A stretch of 64,000 bases of DNA from contig NZ_BAED01000061.1 in NCBI RefSeq assembly GCF_000241345.1, positions 124,001 to 188,000 of the forward strand. The letters are read 5' to 3'. Of the stretch, positions 16,508-24,276 are shown one piece after another; positions within the stretch are counted from its first letter, which is position 1; the number at the start of each line of letters is the position of its first letter. The position numbers were made by a program, and so were the translations under genes. A model generated the notes under the pieces. The model was not told the origin of the DNA, made no database searches, and worked only from the letters and a program-made list of their open reading frames with translations. This stretch comes from Gordonia amarae NBRC 15530. Lineage in GTDB: Bacteria > Actinomycetota > Actinomycetes > Mycobacteriales > Mycobacteriaceae.

Positions 16508-17269
16508 GTGGATATTGCAGGTAGTTCCGCCGTCGTCATCGGAGGTGCGGGCGGCCTCGGAGAGGCCACCGTCCGTAGGCTCACCGCCGCCGGCGCCGCC
16601 GTCGTGATCGCCGACCTCGCCGACGACAAGGGCAAGGATCTGGCCGCCGAGCTGGGCACCAGCTACGTGCGCACCGACGCCACCAGCACCGACGACGTCA
16701 ACAACGCCCTCGCCGAAGCCGAGGGACTCGGGCCGCTGCGCGTGGTCGTCGACACCCACGGCGGGCCGGCCTCGGGCGGGCGGCTGGTGGGCAAGGACGG
16801 CTCACCGCTCGACCTCGACGGCTTCCGCAAGACGATCGACATCTACCTCACCGGGGTGTTCAATGTCCTGCGCCTGTCGGCGGCGGCGATGGCGCGCACC
16901 GAACCCACCGACTCGGGCCGCGGCGTCATCATCACCACGGCGTCCATCGCCGCCTACGAGGGCCAGATCGGCCAACTCCCCTACGCCGCAGCCAAAGGCG
17001 GCGTCGCCGCGATGACCCTGGTGGCCGCACGCGACCTGTCCCCGCTGGGCATCCGGGTGGCCACCATCGCCCCCGGCACCATCAACACCCCGGCCTACGG
17101 CAAGTCCGCCGACCAGCTCGAGGAGTACTGGGGCAAGCAGGTGCCGTGGCCCAAGCGCATGGGTCGCCCCGCCGAATACGCCACCCTCGCAGCCCAGATC
17201 GTCGAGAACGATTACCTCAACGGCGAGGTCATCCGCCTCGACGGGGCCCTGCGCTTCGGCCCCCGATAG
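16508..17269 (+). CDS. Short-chain dehydrogenase (3-hydroxyacyl-CoA dehydrogenase type)
   Basis: A 253-residue classical SDR. The NAD-binding motif is IGGAGGLGEATVRRL (residues 11-25) and Asp36 after VVIA suggests NAD rather than NADP. The catalytic set is Ser146, Tyr159 and Lys163 (LPYAAAKGG). APGTINTPAYG and the PAEYATLAAQIVENDYLNGEVIRLDG ending match type-2 3-hydroxyacyl-CoA/17-beta-hydroxysteroid dehydrogenases (HSD17B10-like). GTG 16508 follows AAGAAGGGG. Being divergent from thiolase under a shared operator fits the hydroxyacyl-CoA oxidation step. Confidence 0.9.
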   Translation: MDIAGSSAVVIGGAGGLGEATVRRLTAAGAAVVIADLADDKGKDLAAELGTSYVRTDATSTDDVNNALAEAEGLGPLRVVVDTHGGPASGGRLVGKDGSPLDLDGFRKTIDIYLTGVFNVLRLSAAAMARTEPTDSGRGVIITTASIAAYEGQIGQLPYAAAKGGVAAMTLVAARDLSPLGIRVATIAPGTINTPAYGKSADQLEEYWGKQVPWPKRMGRPAEYATLAAQIVENDYLNGEVIRLDGALRFGPR

Positions 17270-17298
17270 AGCCGAGCGTCACCGGACCCGGGGCCGAC

Positions 17299-17365
17299 GC
17301 GACCACACATCTTGACCCCTGAGGCCGAAGCGACGAAGGAGCGAGGGTCACGAAGGGTCCGGTGA
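17299..17365. repeat. Dispersed repeat R1
   Basis: GCGACCACACATCTTGACCC followed by CTGAGGCCGAAGCGACGAAG and AGGGTCCGGTGA, nearly identical to the copy at 6961-7027. It fills most of the 139-base gap between the convergent SDR and enoyl-CoA hydratase genes. Confidence 0.8.
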
Positions 17366-17408
17366 GACAAGAATCCTCACCGGACCACCCCGAAACCCCT
17401 ATGCCCCG

Positions 17409-18182
17409 CTACCCTTTCGGCGCGGTCAGCCGAGCGATCGTCGCCCGGAAATCATCGGTCTGGAACGACAGTTCCTCTGCCATATTCGCGTAGTCCAGGC
17501 TCGCGAGCACCGCACGTTCGAGGTGGATGTTGAGCATCCGCTTGGTCGCCTCGACGGCCTGCTGCGGCAACTCCATCATCTTCTTGGCGCACGCGATGGC
17601 CTCGGAGAGAGGATCGTCCACGACGTGATTGGCCAGTCCCAGCGCCACCGCCCGCTCGGCGGGGATCCGGGTGCCGGTGAGCGCGAACTCCTTGGCCTGC
17701 AACAGGCTGATCTGCAACGGCCAGGTCAGCGGACCACCGTCGGCCGCGACCAAACCTACCTGCACGTGCGGATCGGCGAGATACGCCGTCGGCGCCATGT
17801 ACACGGTGTCGCTCAAAGCCACCAGGCTGCAACCCAATCCGACGGCCGGACCGTTGACGGCGGCCACCACCGGAATCCGGCAGCGCGCCATCCCGAGCAC
17901 CAGTTCCCGCCCGTGCCGGATCGTCTTGGCGCGCAACGCCGCATCCTGCCCCAGTTCGGCGAGGTAGGTGAAATCGCCACCGGCGGAGAAGGCCTTGCCC
18001 CTGCCAGTCAGCACCGCGGCCCGCACCTGCGGATCGTCGGTGAGCTGATCCCACAACGATGCCAGCCCCGAGTGCAGGTTGTCGTTGACGGCGTTGAGGG
18101 CGTCGGGACGGTTGAGGGTGATGATCCGCAACGCGCCTTCGGCGGTCACCTCGATCTCGTCGGGCATTCCGTACATGTTCAC
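17409..18182 (-). CDS. Enoyl-CoA hydratase/isomerase family protein
   Basis: A 257-residue crotonase-fold protein. The CoA-binding/oxyanion elements GRGKAFSAGGDF and AVNGPAVGLGCSLVALSD are clear. The helix that normally carries the second catalytic glutamate reads ADPHVQVGLVAADGG, and no clear Glu replaces either canonical catalytic residue, so hydratase chemistry is likely but isomerase or another crotonase reaction is possible. GTG 18182 overlaps the ACAD stop by 4 bases, giving a tightly coupled three-gene unit with ACAD pair 3, driven from near 20171. Confidence 0.88.
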   Translation of the reverse strand: MNMYGMPDEIEVTAEGALRIITLNRPDALNAVNDNLHSGLASLWDQLTDDPQVRAAVLTGRGKAFSAGGDFTYLAELGQDAALRAKTIRHGRELVLGMARCRIPVVAAVNGPAVGLGCSLVALSDTVYMAPTAYLADPHVQVGLVAADGGPLTWPLQISLLQAKEFALTGTRIPAERAVALGLANHVVDDPLSEAIACAKKMMELPQQAVEATKRMLNIHLERAVLASLDYANMAEELSFQTDDFRATIARLTAPKG

Positions 18183-19264
18183 ACTCCCAATCCCAGTAGC
18201 CGCGAGGCGATGATGTTCTTCTGAATCTGCGACGTCCCGCCCATCACGCTCTGCGCCCGCGAATACAGGTACGAGCTGAGCAGTTCCGGATCGGAGGTCC
18301 CGGCCACCGACACAGACGCGTGCCCAACGGTCTGCTCGGTCCAGGTCATCAGCAGTTTGTCCAGCGAGCCCTCCGAGGTGTGCGAGACCCCGTCGAGCTG
18401 TTCGGACAGTCTGCGCCGCACATGCAGCCGCAGCATCTCGGTTTCGACTGCTGCCAAGGCCAATTCGTCGGTGGGCTCGTCCACTCGGGATACCAGCGAC
18501 TGCACCGTCTTGGCGTACCGGGCCACGTACCCCAGCGTCGACGGTTCCCGTTCATGCCCGACGACGGTCATGGCCATCGCCCAGCCGTCGCCGGGCGCAC
18601 CGACGATGTTCCCGGCCGGAACCCGGACGTCGTCGAAGGTCACCTGCCCGAACTCGGTGGTGATGCCGCTGATCATCTTCAGCGGCCGCTGCACGATGCC
18701 GGGTGTGTCCATCGGCACGATGAACGCCGAGATCCCCCGGTGCCGAGGCACATCCGGGTCGGTGCGGGCCAGCAGCAGACACCAGTCGGCGATGTCGGAG
18801 TAGCTGGTCCAGATCTTGTGCCCGTTGATGACGTACTCGTCGCCCTCGCGGACGGCGGCCGTGCGCAGCGACGCCAGGTCCGAACCGGCGCCCGGTTCGG
18901 AAAACCCCTGACACCAGCGCTGGGTGCCGTCGATCATGCCGGGCAGGAAACGCTCCTGCAGTTCGGCGCTGCCGTGCCGGCACAGTCCGTGCAGCAGGTA
19001 GCCCAGGCTCGGCCGGGGCGGGGCACCGGCTTTGGCGAGTTCCTCGTCGAGGATCACGTCGTAGACGGGCGGCAGGTCGTGGCCGCCGAATCTCTTGGGC
19101 CACGACAGCCCGAAGAATCCGGCGCCGTACAGCGCCTGGTGCCATTCGCCCTGCCGCGACCAGTACTCGTCGCCGGAGGTCGGGAAGTCCTTGGCGTTGT
19201 CGGCGAGCCAGGCCCGCAGCCTGGCGCGGAACTGCGCCTCGTCGGGCGAGTCACGATAGTCCAC
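18179..19264 (-). CDS. Acyl-CoA dehydrogenase, large-type subunit (pair 3)
   Basis: A 361-residue ACAD flavoprotein. Family elements are RWCQGFSEPGAGSDLASL, NGHKIWTSYSDIADWC, GWAMAMTVVGHERE and the C-terminal VMGGTSQIQKNIIASRLLGLG. GTG 19264 is preceded by GAAGGAGA and overlaps the upstream short ACAD gene by 14 bases. It is the third such pair within 13 kb and is coupled to enoyl-CoA hydratase downstream, as expected for dehydrogenation followed by hydration. Confidence 0.9.
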   Translation of the reverse strand: MDYRDSPDEAQFRARLRAWLADNAKDFPTSGDEYWSRQGEWHQALYGAGFFGLSWPKRFGGHDLPPVYDVILDEELAKAGAPPRPSLGYLLHGLCRHGSAELQERFLPGMIDGTQRWCQGFSEPGAGSDLASLRTAAVREGDEYVINGHKIWTSYSDIADWCLLLARTDPDVPRHRGISAFIVPMDTPGIVQRPLKMISGITTEFGQVTFDDVRVPAGNIVGAPGDGWAMAMTVVGHEREPSTLGYVARYAKTVQSLVSRVDEPTDELALAAVETEMLRLHVRRRLSEQLDGVSHTSEGSLDKLLMTWTEQTVGHASVSVAGTSDPELLSSYLYSRAQSVMGGTSQIQKNIIASRLLGLGV

Positions 19265-20171
19265 TGCTGATCTCCTTCAACGTGACGGGGAATGTCTCGG
19301 TAGCCACGAGGACCCGGCGCAGGTACAGGTGGGCCAGGCATTCCCAGGTGTTGCCGATGCCGCCGTGTACCTGGATCGAGTTCTCGCACACCGTGAGTGC
19401 CGAACGCGCCGCGTACACCTTGGCCATCTGCGCGGCCCGCACCGCATCCTCGGGGTCGAGTTCGTCGACGGCCCAGGCGGCGTGCCGCACGATGCTGACC
19501 ATGCCCTCGATCAGCGCGAGGCCTTCGGCCAGCAGATGCGCCACGGCCTGATACGAGCCGATGGTCTTGCCGTACTGTTCGCGGATCTTGGCGTAGTCGC
19601 AGGCGAGCGCGTGCGCCCCGCGGGCGGCGCCGAGCAGGTCGGCGGCGGTGGTGGTGAGCGCGAGGGCGTACCAGCGCCGGGCGTCGGCATCGGAGACGGT
19701 GCCCACCGACTCACCCGCAGACCCGACCCGCGCCGACTCCCGGGTGAGGTCGGCGCAGACCGCGGCATCGCCGGGGGTGCCGAGCAACACGGTGGTGCCG
19801 TCGAGGCTCACCACACGCTCACTGCCGCGTGCGTCGATGGCGATGTCGCCGATGGCGACGGTGGCGCCCTCGCCTGTGCCCCCGGCTTCCGATGCCGAGG
19901 CGTGCCGGAGCAGATCATCGGCGAGGATCGGCCCGAGGAACGGCGTGTCCACGAGGCCGCGGGCCAGTTCTTCGGCCACCACCGCGACCTCGACGCCCGA
20001 GGCGCCGTCGGAACGGAGCGTGCGCCACCCGGAGCCGGTGACGGCGGCGTCGAGCCGGGAGCGGCGCTGCGCGGAGTCGAGTGCGGCCACCGATTCGGGG
20101 CCGAGGTCGGTGGCAAGTTTGGCGGCGGCGTCGCGGAGTTGCGCCTGCTCGCTGGTCAACCGTGCGTCCAT
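19251..20171 (-). CDS. Acyl-CoA dehydrogenase, short-type subunit (pair 3)
   Basis: A 306-residue ACAD-family partner with a reduced middle domain. The C-terminal domain keeps YAKIREQYGKTIGSYQAVAHLLAEG and ENSIQVHGGIGNTWECLAHL, the marks of the small subunit in alpha2-beta2 ACADs. It is the first gene of the leftward unit short ACAD, large ACAD, hydratase; its start lies 64 bases from the perfect operator at 20236. Confidence 0.86.
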   Translation of the reverse strand: MDARLTSEQAQLRDAAAKLATDLGPESVAALDSAQRRSRLDAAVTGSGWRTLRSDGASGVEVAVVAEELARGLVDTPFLGPILADDLLRHASASEAGGTGEGATVAIGDIAIDARGSERVVSLDGTTVLLGTPGDAAVCADLTRESARVGSAGESVGTVSDADARRWYALALTTTAADLLGAARGAHALACDYAKIREQYGKTIGSYQAVAHLLAEGLALIEGMVSIVRHAAWAVDELDPEDAVRAAQMAKVYAARSALTVCENSIQVHGGIGNTWECLAHLYLRRVLVATETFPVTLKEISSGLS

Positions 20172-20235
20172 CGGTCTCCTAACACGGATCAGGAAGGTTG
20201 AGATTCGGGGAACTTGAGAGGATGCTACCTCAATG

Positions 20236-20252
20236 TGAGAATATGATTCTCA
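20236..20252. promoter_or_regulatory. Perfect 17-bp palindrome, putative TetR operator
   Basis: TGAGAATATGATTCTCA has perfect 7-base arms around ATG. It lies between the leftward ACAD pair 3 unit (start 20171) and the rightward reductase gene (start 20357), so one site can control both. Confidence 0.75.
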
Positions 20253-20356
20253 CATCAATAGAACTGCAATACCGTCGCGGTTGGCAAGCCGGGATCCGCA
20301 GGCCCGGACCCGGAGCCGCCCCTGCCGCGACGGCAGCCCTACAGAGGAGAGAGGCC

Positions 20357-21382
20357 GTGTCGAGAGCCCCGATGTTCCAGCGCGCCACCGTCACCCGCGT
20401 CATCAAGGAGACGGCCGATGCGCGGACCTTCGTCCTCGCGCCCGAAGACGGCCCGCTCACCTACCGCGCGGGCCAGTACTGCACGTTCCGTGTCGAGGTC
20501 GACGGCGAGACGCTGTACCGCTCGTACTCGATGTCCAGCTCCCCCGACACCGACGACGAACTGTGCACCACCGTCAAACGAGTCCCCGGCGGCAAGGTGT
20601 CCAACTGGCTGCTCGACAACATCGCCGACGGCGACACCCTGGAGATGACCAGGGCTTTCGGCACCTTCTGCCTCAAGGACGGCCACAAGCCCGTCATCGG
20701 GTACAGCGGGGGCAGCGGCATCACACCGATCCTGTCGCTGGCCAAGTCGGCCCTGGCCACCACCGACCGCGACGTCTACCTGCTGTGCGCCGACCGCGAC
20801 GCCGACGCAGCCATCTTCACCGCCGCCGTCGACGACCTCCTTGCCCGCTATCCGGGCAGGCTGACGGTCCGGCGCAGCTTCGACGTCGAGAACGGCTTCC
20901 TCACCCGCGACGCGGTGACCGCGTTTCTCGGCGACCTCTCCGACGCCGACCACTACATCTGCGGCCCCGAACCGTTCATGGATGTGGTCGAGGCGGCCGT
21001 CACCGGCCGCGGCACCCTGTTCGTCGAGCGTTTCGGCGGGGCGGCACAGTTACCCGAGGGTGCCGAGACTCAGACCACCCCCGCAGCGGACACCGCCGAC
21101 AAGGTGAGCGGCACCGTCACCATCACGCTCAAACGCAAGAAGGTCACCGTGGACCGTGCGGCCGGTGAGACCATCCTCGAGGCGGCCCGCCGCGGCGGTC
21201 TCACCCCGCCGTTCTCCTGCGAGGCCGGCAACTGCGCCACCTGCATCGCCCACCTCGAGGAGGGCACCGCCACGATGCGCGTCAACGACGCTCTCGAGGA
21301 CGACGAGATCGAGGACGGCTACACCCTGACCTGCCAAGCCGTACCCGACTGCGCCACGACTGTGGTCACATATGAGGACTGA
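20357..21382 (+). CDS. KshB-like oxygenase reductase (FAD, NAD and 2Fe-2S domains)
   Basis: A 341-residue electron-transfer protein. Domain order is FAD-binding barrel with RSYSMSS (55-61), NAD-binding domain with GGSGITP (118-124) and ICGPEPFMD (201-209), then a plant-type ferredoxin with C288, C293, C296 and C326 (CEAGNCATC). This is the layout of KshB and phenylacetate/phthalate-type reductases that feed Rieske oxygenases. GTG 20357 follows CAGAGGAGAGAGG; ATG 20372 is an alternative. It is the likely partner of the Rieske enzyme at 3576: both follow the same operator although 16 kb apart, and no other reductase of this kind lies in the island. Confidence 0.92.
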   Translation: MSRAPMFQRATVTRVIKETADARTFVLAPEDGPLTYRAGQYCTFRVEVDGETLYRSYSMSSSPDTDDELCTTVKRVPGGKVSNWLLDNIADGDTLEMTRAFGTFCLKDGHKPVIGYSGGSGITPILSLAKSALATTDRDVYLLCADRDADAAIFTAAVDDLLARYPGRLTVRRSFDVENGFLTRDAVTAFLGDLSDADHYICGPEPFMDVVEAAVTGRGTLFVERFGGAAQLPEGAETQTTPAADTADKVSGTVTITLKRKKVTVDRAAGETILEAARRGGLTPPFSCEAGNCATCIAHLEEGTATMRVNDALEDDEIEDGYTLTCQAVPDCATTVVTYED

Positions 21383-21409
21383 CGCAAGACAACGAAAGGT
21401 TAAACCCCC

Positions 21410-21733
21410 ATGGCCAAAGGCATTCTGCTCGTCGAGAGCCACCCCAGTTCGCCCGAGCGCGACGCCGAGTTCAACGAGTGGTACGAGACCGTGCACATGC
21501 CGGAGGTGCTCGCCCTCGACGGTTTCGTCTCCGCCCGCCGGTTCCGTCCGGTCCGCCCCGGTGAACCCTATGTCGCGGTGTACGACATCGAAGCCGACGA
21601 TGTCACGGCTGCGGCCAAGGGTGTGTTCGCCGCGGCCAAGAGCGGTGGCTTCAATATGAGCGACTCGATGCAGTTCGATCCGCCGCCCGCCATGCGCATC
21701 CTCGAACTGACCGCCGAACAGTCCGCACCGTAG
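21410..21733 (+). CDS. DUF4286/EthD-like dimeric alpha-beta barrel protein
   Basis: A 107-residue protein. The pattern MAKGILLVESHPSSPERDAEFNEWYETVHMPEVLALDGFVSARRF is characteristic of ferredoxin-like alpha-beta barrel families (DUF4286, EthD), where the NEWY...HMPE segment forms part of a small-molecule pocket. It starts 27 bases after the reductase stop and is probably co-transcribed. Related proteins in catabolic clusters act as small cyclases, isomerases or cleavage enzymes; the exact role here is unknown. Confidence 0.75.
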   Translation: MAKGILLVESHPSSPERDAEFNEWYETVHMPEVLALDGFVSARRFRPVRPGEPYVAVYDIEADDVTAAAKGVFAAAKSGGFNMSDSMQFDPPPAMRILELTAEQSAP

Positions 21734-21767
21734 GCAGCGAGGTGCGTAGGTAAGGAGCCGAAAGGCC

Positions 21768-21856
21768 ACCGGACCCAACGCGTCCCTCGCTCCTTCATCG
21801 CATCGGCATCAGGGATCAAGATGTTTGGTCACGCCCAACCATCTTGATCCCTGATG
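21768..21856. repeat. R1-related repeat with a 17-bp perfect hairpin
   Basis: An R1 copy (ACCGGACCC...TCAGGGATCAAGATG) ends in a perfect inverted repeat: CATCAGGGATCAAGATG (21807-21823) and CATCTTGATCCCTGATG (21840-21856) around a 16-base loop. It lies between convergent genes and probably acts as a two-way terminator. Confidence 0.75.
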
Positions 21857-21897
21857 AACCTCGCGCGGCACCCGAAAACCCCGCGCTCCCAACAGGT

Positions 21898-22854
21898 CTA
21901 CCGGAGGTCTTTGGCCATGTAGGCCACGGCCTCCCGGGTGCGGTCGCGGGAGGCGCGCAGTTCCTCGCGGGTGTCGCCGACGGGCAGCAGGCGCATCGAG
22001 ATGTCGGTCACACCGGCGTCGATGTAGCGCTGGAATCCGGCCAGGATCTCGTCCTCGTCGCCGGCGAGGATCAGGTCACCGGCGTCTCGGGCATTGCCGT
22101 GGTCGAGCAGCCGCTGATAGTTGGGCGAGAACTCCGACTCGGTGAGCAGCAGGTTGGCACGCTCCCGCGCCTTGTCGACTTCCGAAGGGGCACACAGGCA
22201 TACGGGGATTCCGGCGACGACGCGCGGCGCGGGACGCCCGGCGGCCTCGGCGGCAGCGTTGATGCGGGGTGCGATGTGGTCGCCGATCGCCTTCTCGTCA
22301 GCCATCCACAGAATGGTGCCGTCGGCCCGCTCGCCCGCGATCTTGAGCATCACCGGCCCGAGCGCTGACAGCATCACCGGCAGCGGCGCGACGGGTTCAA
22401 GGTCGAGCGGATTGTGCACCGTGAACGAGTTGTTCTCCACATCGACAGGGCCCGGTCCGTGCAGTGCCTTGTCGAGGACGTCGAGAACATCGCGAGTGTA
22501 GGCGGCGGGCTTGGAGTACGGGATGCCAAGCATGTCCTGGACGATCCAGTGGTGCGACGGCCCGATGCCGAGCACCACCCGGCCACCGGAGACCGCATGC
22601 GCCGAAAGCACCTGCCGGGCAAGGGCGATCGGATGCTGAGCATGCAGGGGCACCACGGCCGTGCCGATCTCGACACGGCTGGTCTTGGCCCCGACCGCGG
22701 CGACCGCGATGAGCGCGTCGAAGTCGCTGGGCACCTGCGGAATCCAGATCGAGTCGAAGCCGGCGTTCTCCGCCCACTCCGCGTCCCTGATCATCCGGCC
22801 CAGTTTGCGGGCGGCGTCGCCGCCCTCCGGACCCACCATCACGCCCATGCGCAT
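21898..22854 (-). CDS. LLM-class (probably F420-dependent) oxidoreductase
   Basis: A 318-residue luciferase-like TIM-barrel oxidoreductase. Family features are ENAGFDSIWIPQ, SRVEIGTAVVPLHAQHPIALARQVLSAH, GGRVVLGIGPSHHWIVQDMLGIPY and APLPVMLSALGPVMLKIAGERADG. Actinobacterial members with this pattern use cofactor F420 to reduce or oxidise small molecules; the cofactor choice is inferred from the subfamily. It is divergent from the second amidohydrolase, so the two probably share regulation. GGAGGCG precedes ATG 22854. Confidence 0.87.
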   Translation of the reverse strand: MRMGVMVGPEGGDAARKLGRMIRDAEWAENAGFDSIWIPQVPSDFDALIAVAAVGAKTSRVEIGTAVVPLHAQHPIALARQVLSAHAVSGGRVVLGIGPSHHWIVQDMLGIPYSKPAAYTRDVLDVLDKALHGPGPVDVENNSFTVHNPLDLEPVAPLPVMLSALGPVMLKIAGERADGTILWMADEKAIGDHIAPRINAAAEAAGRPAPRVVAGIPVCLCAPSEVDKARERANLLLTESEFSPNYQRLLDHGNARDAGDLILAGDEDEILAGFQRYIDAGVTDISMRLLPVGDTREELRASRDRTREAVAYMAKDLR

Positions 22855-22936
22855 GTTGTTTCGCCTCCCAGCCGCCGGCAGACCGGCATCTGTTGAATAT
22901 GCTACTTGCAGAATGGGAGAATACCAATATCGTGGA

Positions 22937-22953
22937 TGGTAGTCAGATTCTCG
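22937..22953. promoter_or_regulatory. Half-matching operator before the second amidohydrolase
   Basis: TGGTAGTCAGATTCTCG matches the perfect site TGAGAATCAGATTCTCA at 13 of 17 positions; the right half (TCAGATTCTC) is intact and the left half is degraded. It ends 15 bases before ATG 22969. It may be a weak or decayed member of the regulon. Confidence 0.35.
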
Positions 22954-22968
22954 TCAGGAGGCCCACCT

Positions 22969-24234
22969 ATGAATCTCGATGATCTGGTGCTCATCAGCAT
23001 CGACGATCACGTCGTCGAACCACCGGACATGTTCCTGCGTCACGTTCCCGAGAAGTACAAGGATCAGGCGCCCGTCGTCTTCACCGACGAAAAGGGCGTG
23101 GACAAGTGGATGTACCAGGGCAAACAGGCCGGCGTGAGCGGCCTCAATGCCGTCGTCAGCTGGCCCGCCGAGGAGTGGGGCCGCGACCCCGCCGGCTTCG
23201 CCGAGATGCGCCCGGGCGCCTATGACGTCCACGAGCGGGTCCGCGACATGAGCCGCAACGGCATCTGGGGTTCGATGTGTTTCCCCACCTTCACCGGCTT
23301 CTCCGCCCGGCACCTCAACCAGTATCAGGACCCGGTCACCCTGATCATGGTGTCGGCGTACAACGACTGGCACATCGACGAATGGTGCGGCGCCTACCCG
23401 GAACGTTTCGTCCCGCTCGCACTGCTGCCCACCTGGAATCCCGAGGCGATGTGCGCCGAGATCCGGCGGGTCGCGGCCAAGGGGTGCCGCGCGGTCACCA
23501 TGCCCGAGATCCCGCATCTGGAAGGGCTGCCGAGCTACCACGACATCGACTACTGGGGTCCGGTGTTCCAGACGCTGTCGGACACCGGGCTGGTGATGTG
23601 CCTGCACATCGGTTCCGGTTTCGGAGCCATCTCGATGGCCAAGGACGCCCCCATCGACAACCTGATCGTGCTGGCCACCCAGATCTCCGCGATCGCCGCG
23701 CAGGATCTGCTGTGGGGTCCGGCGATGCGCGCCTACCCCGACCTCAAGTTCGCCTTCTCCGAGGGCGGCATCGGCTGGATCCCGTTCTATCTCGACCGCT
23801 GCGACCGGCATTACACCAACCAGAAGTGGCTGCGCCGCGACTTCGGCGGCAAACTGCCGAGTGAGGTGTTCCGCGAGCACTCACTGGCCTGCTACGTCAC
23901 CGACCCGACGGCGCTGTTGCTGCGCAACGAGATCGGCATCGACATCATCGCCTGGGAGTGCGATTACCCGCATTCGGACTGCTTCTGGCCCAACGCCGCC
24001 GAGCTCATGCTCGACGAGCTCAACCGGGCCGGGGCGTCGGATTCGGATATCGACAAGATCGGCTGGCAGAACTCGGCCCGCTTCTTCAACTGGGATCCGC
24101 TGAAGCACCATACCCGCGAGGAGATCTCGGTGGGCGCGCTGCGCCAGGCGGCCGCCGATGTCGACGTGTCCATCCGCTCCCGCGCCGAATGGGCCCGGCG
24201 CTACCACGAGAAGCAGGCCGCTGCCGCGACTTGA
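22969..24234 (+). CDS. Amidohydrolase (amidohydro_2 / ACMSD-like) family protein
   Basis: A 421-residue TIM-barrel metal enzyme of the COG2159 group. It opens with ISIDDHVVEPPDMF, where Asp-Asp-His replaces the usual HxH first metal motif of this group, then has MCLHIGSGFG, AFSEGGIGWIPFYLDR and AWECDYPHSDCFWP, which carry further metal and active-site residues. Relatives decarboxylate or hydrolyse ring-derived acids. ATG 22969 follows CAGGAGGCC. It closes the catabolic island, with a half-operator upstream. A C-C hydrolase or decarboxylase step after ring opening is plausible but unproven. Confidence 0.87.
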   Translation: MNLDDLVLISIDDHVVEPPDMFLRHVPEKYKDQAPVVFTDEKGVDKWMYQGKQAGVSGLNAVVSWPAEEWGRDPAGFAEMRPGAYDVHERVRDMSRNGIWGSMCFPTFTGFSARHLNQYQDPVTLIMVSAYNDWHIDEWCGAYPERFVPLALLPTWNPEAMCAEIRRVAAKGCRAVTMPEIPHLEGLPSYHDIDYWGPVFQTLSDTGLVMCLHIGSGFGAISMAKDAPIDNLIVLATQISAIAAQDLLWGPAMRAYPDLKFAFSEGGIGWIPFYLDRCDRHYTNQKWLRRDFGGKLPSEVFREHSLACYVTDPTALLLRNEIGIDIIAWECDYPHSDCFWPNAAELMLDELNRAGASDSDIDKIGWQNSARFFNWDPLKHHTREEISVGALRQAAADVDVSIRSRAEWARRYHEKQAAAAT

Positions 24235-24276
24235 TTTGTGCCTCAGAGGGTTTCGAGGTGGTCCGGTGACGCGCGA

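Noticed and set aside
3576-21382. Naming the Rieske oxygenase and reductase KshA/KshB (3-ketosteroid 9-alpha-hydroxylase)
   Set aside because: Domain layout agrees, but no KstD, HsaC or other ring-degradation markers are in the window, so a steroid-specific name is not supported.
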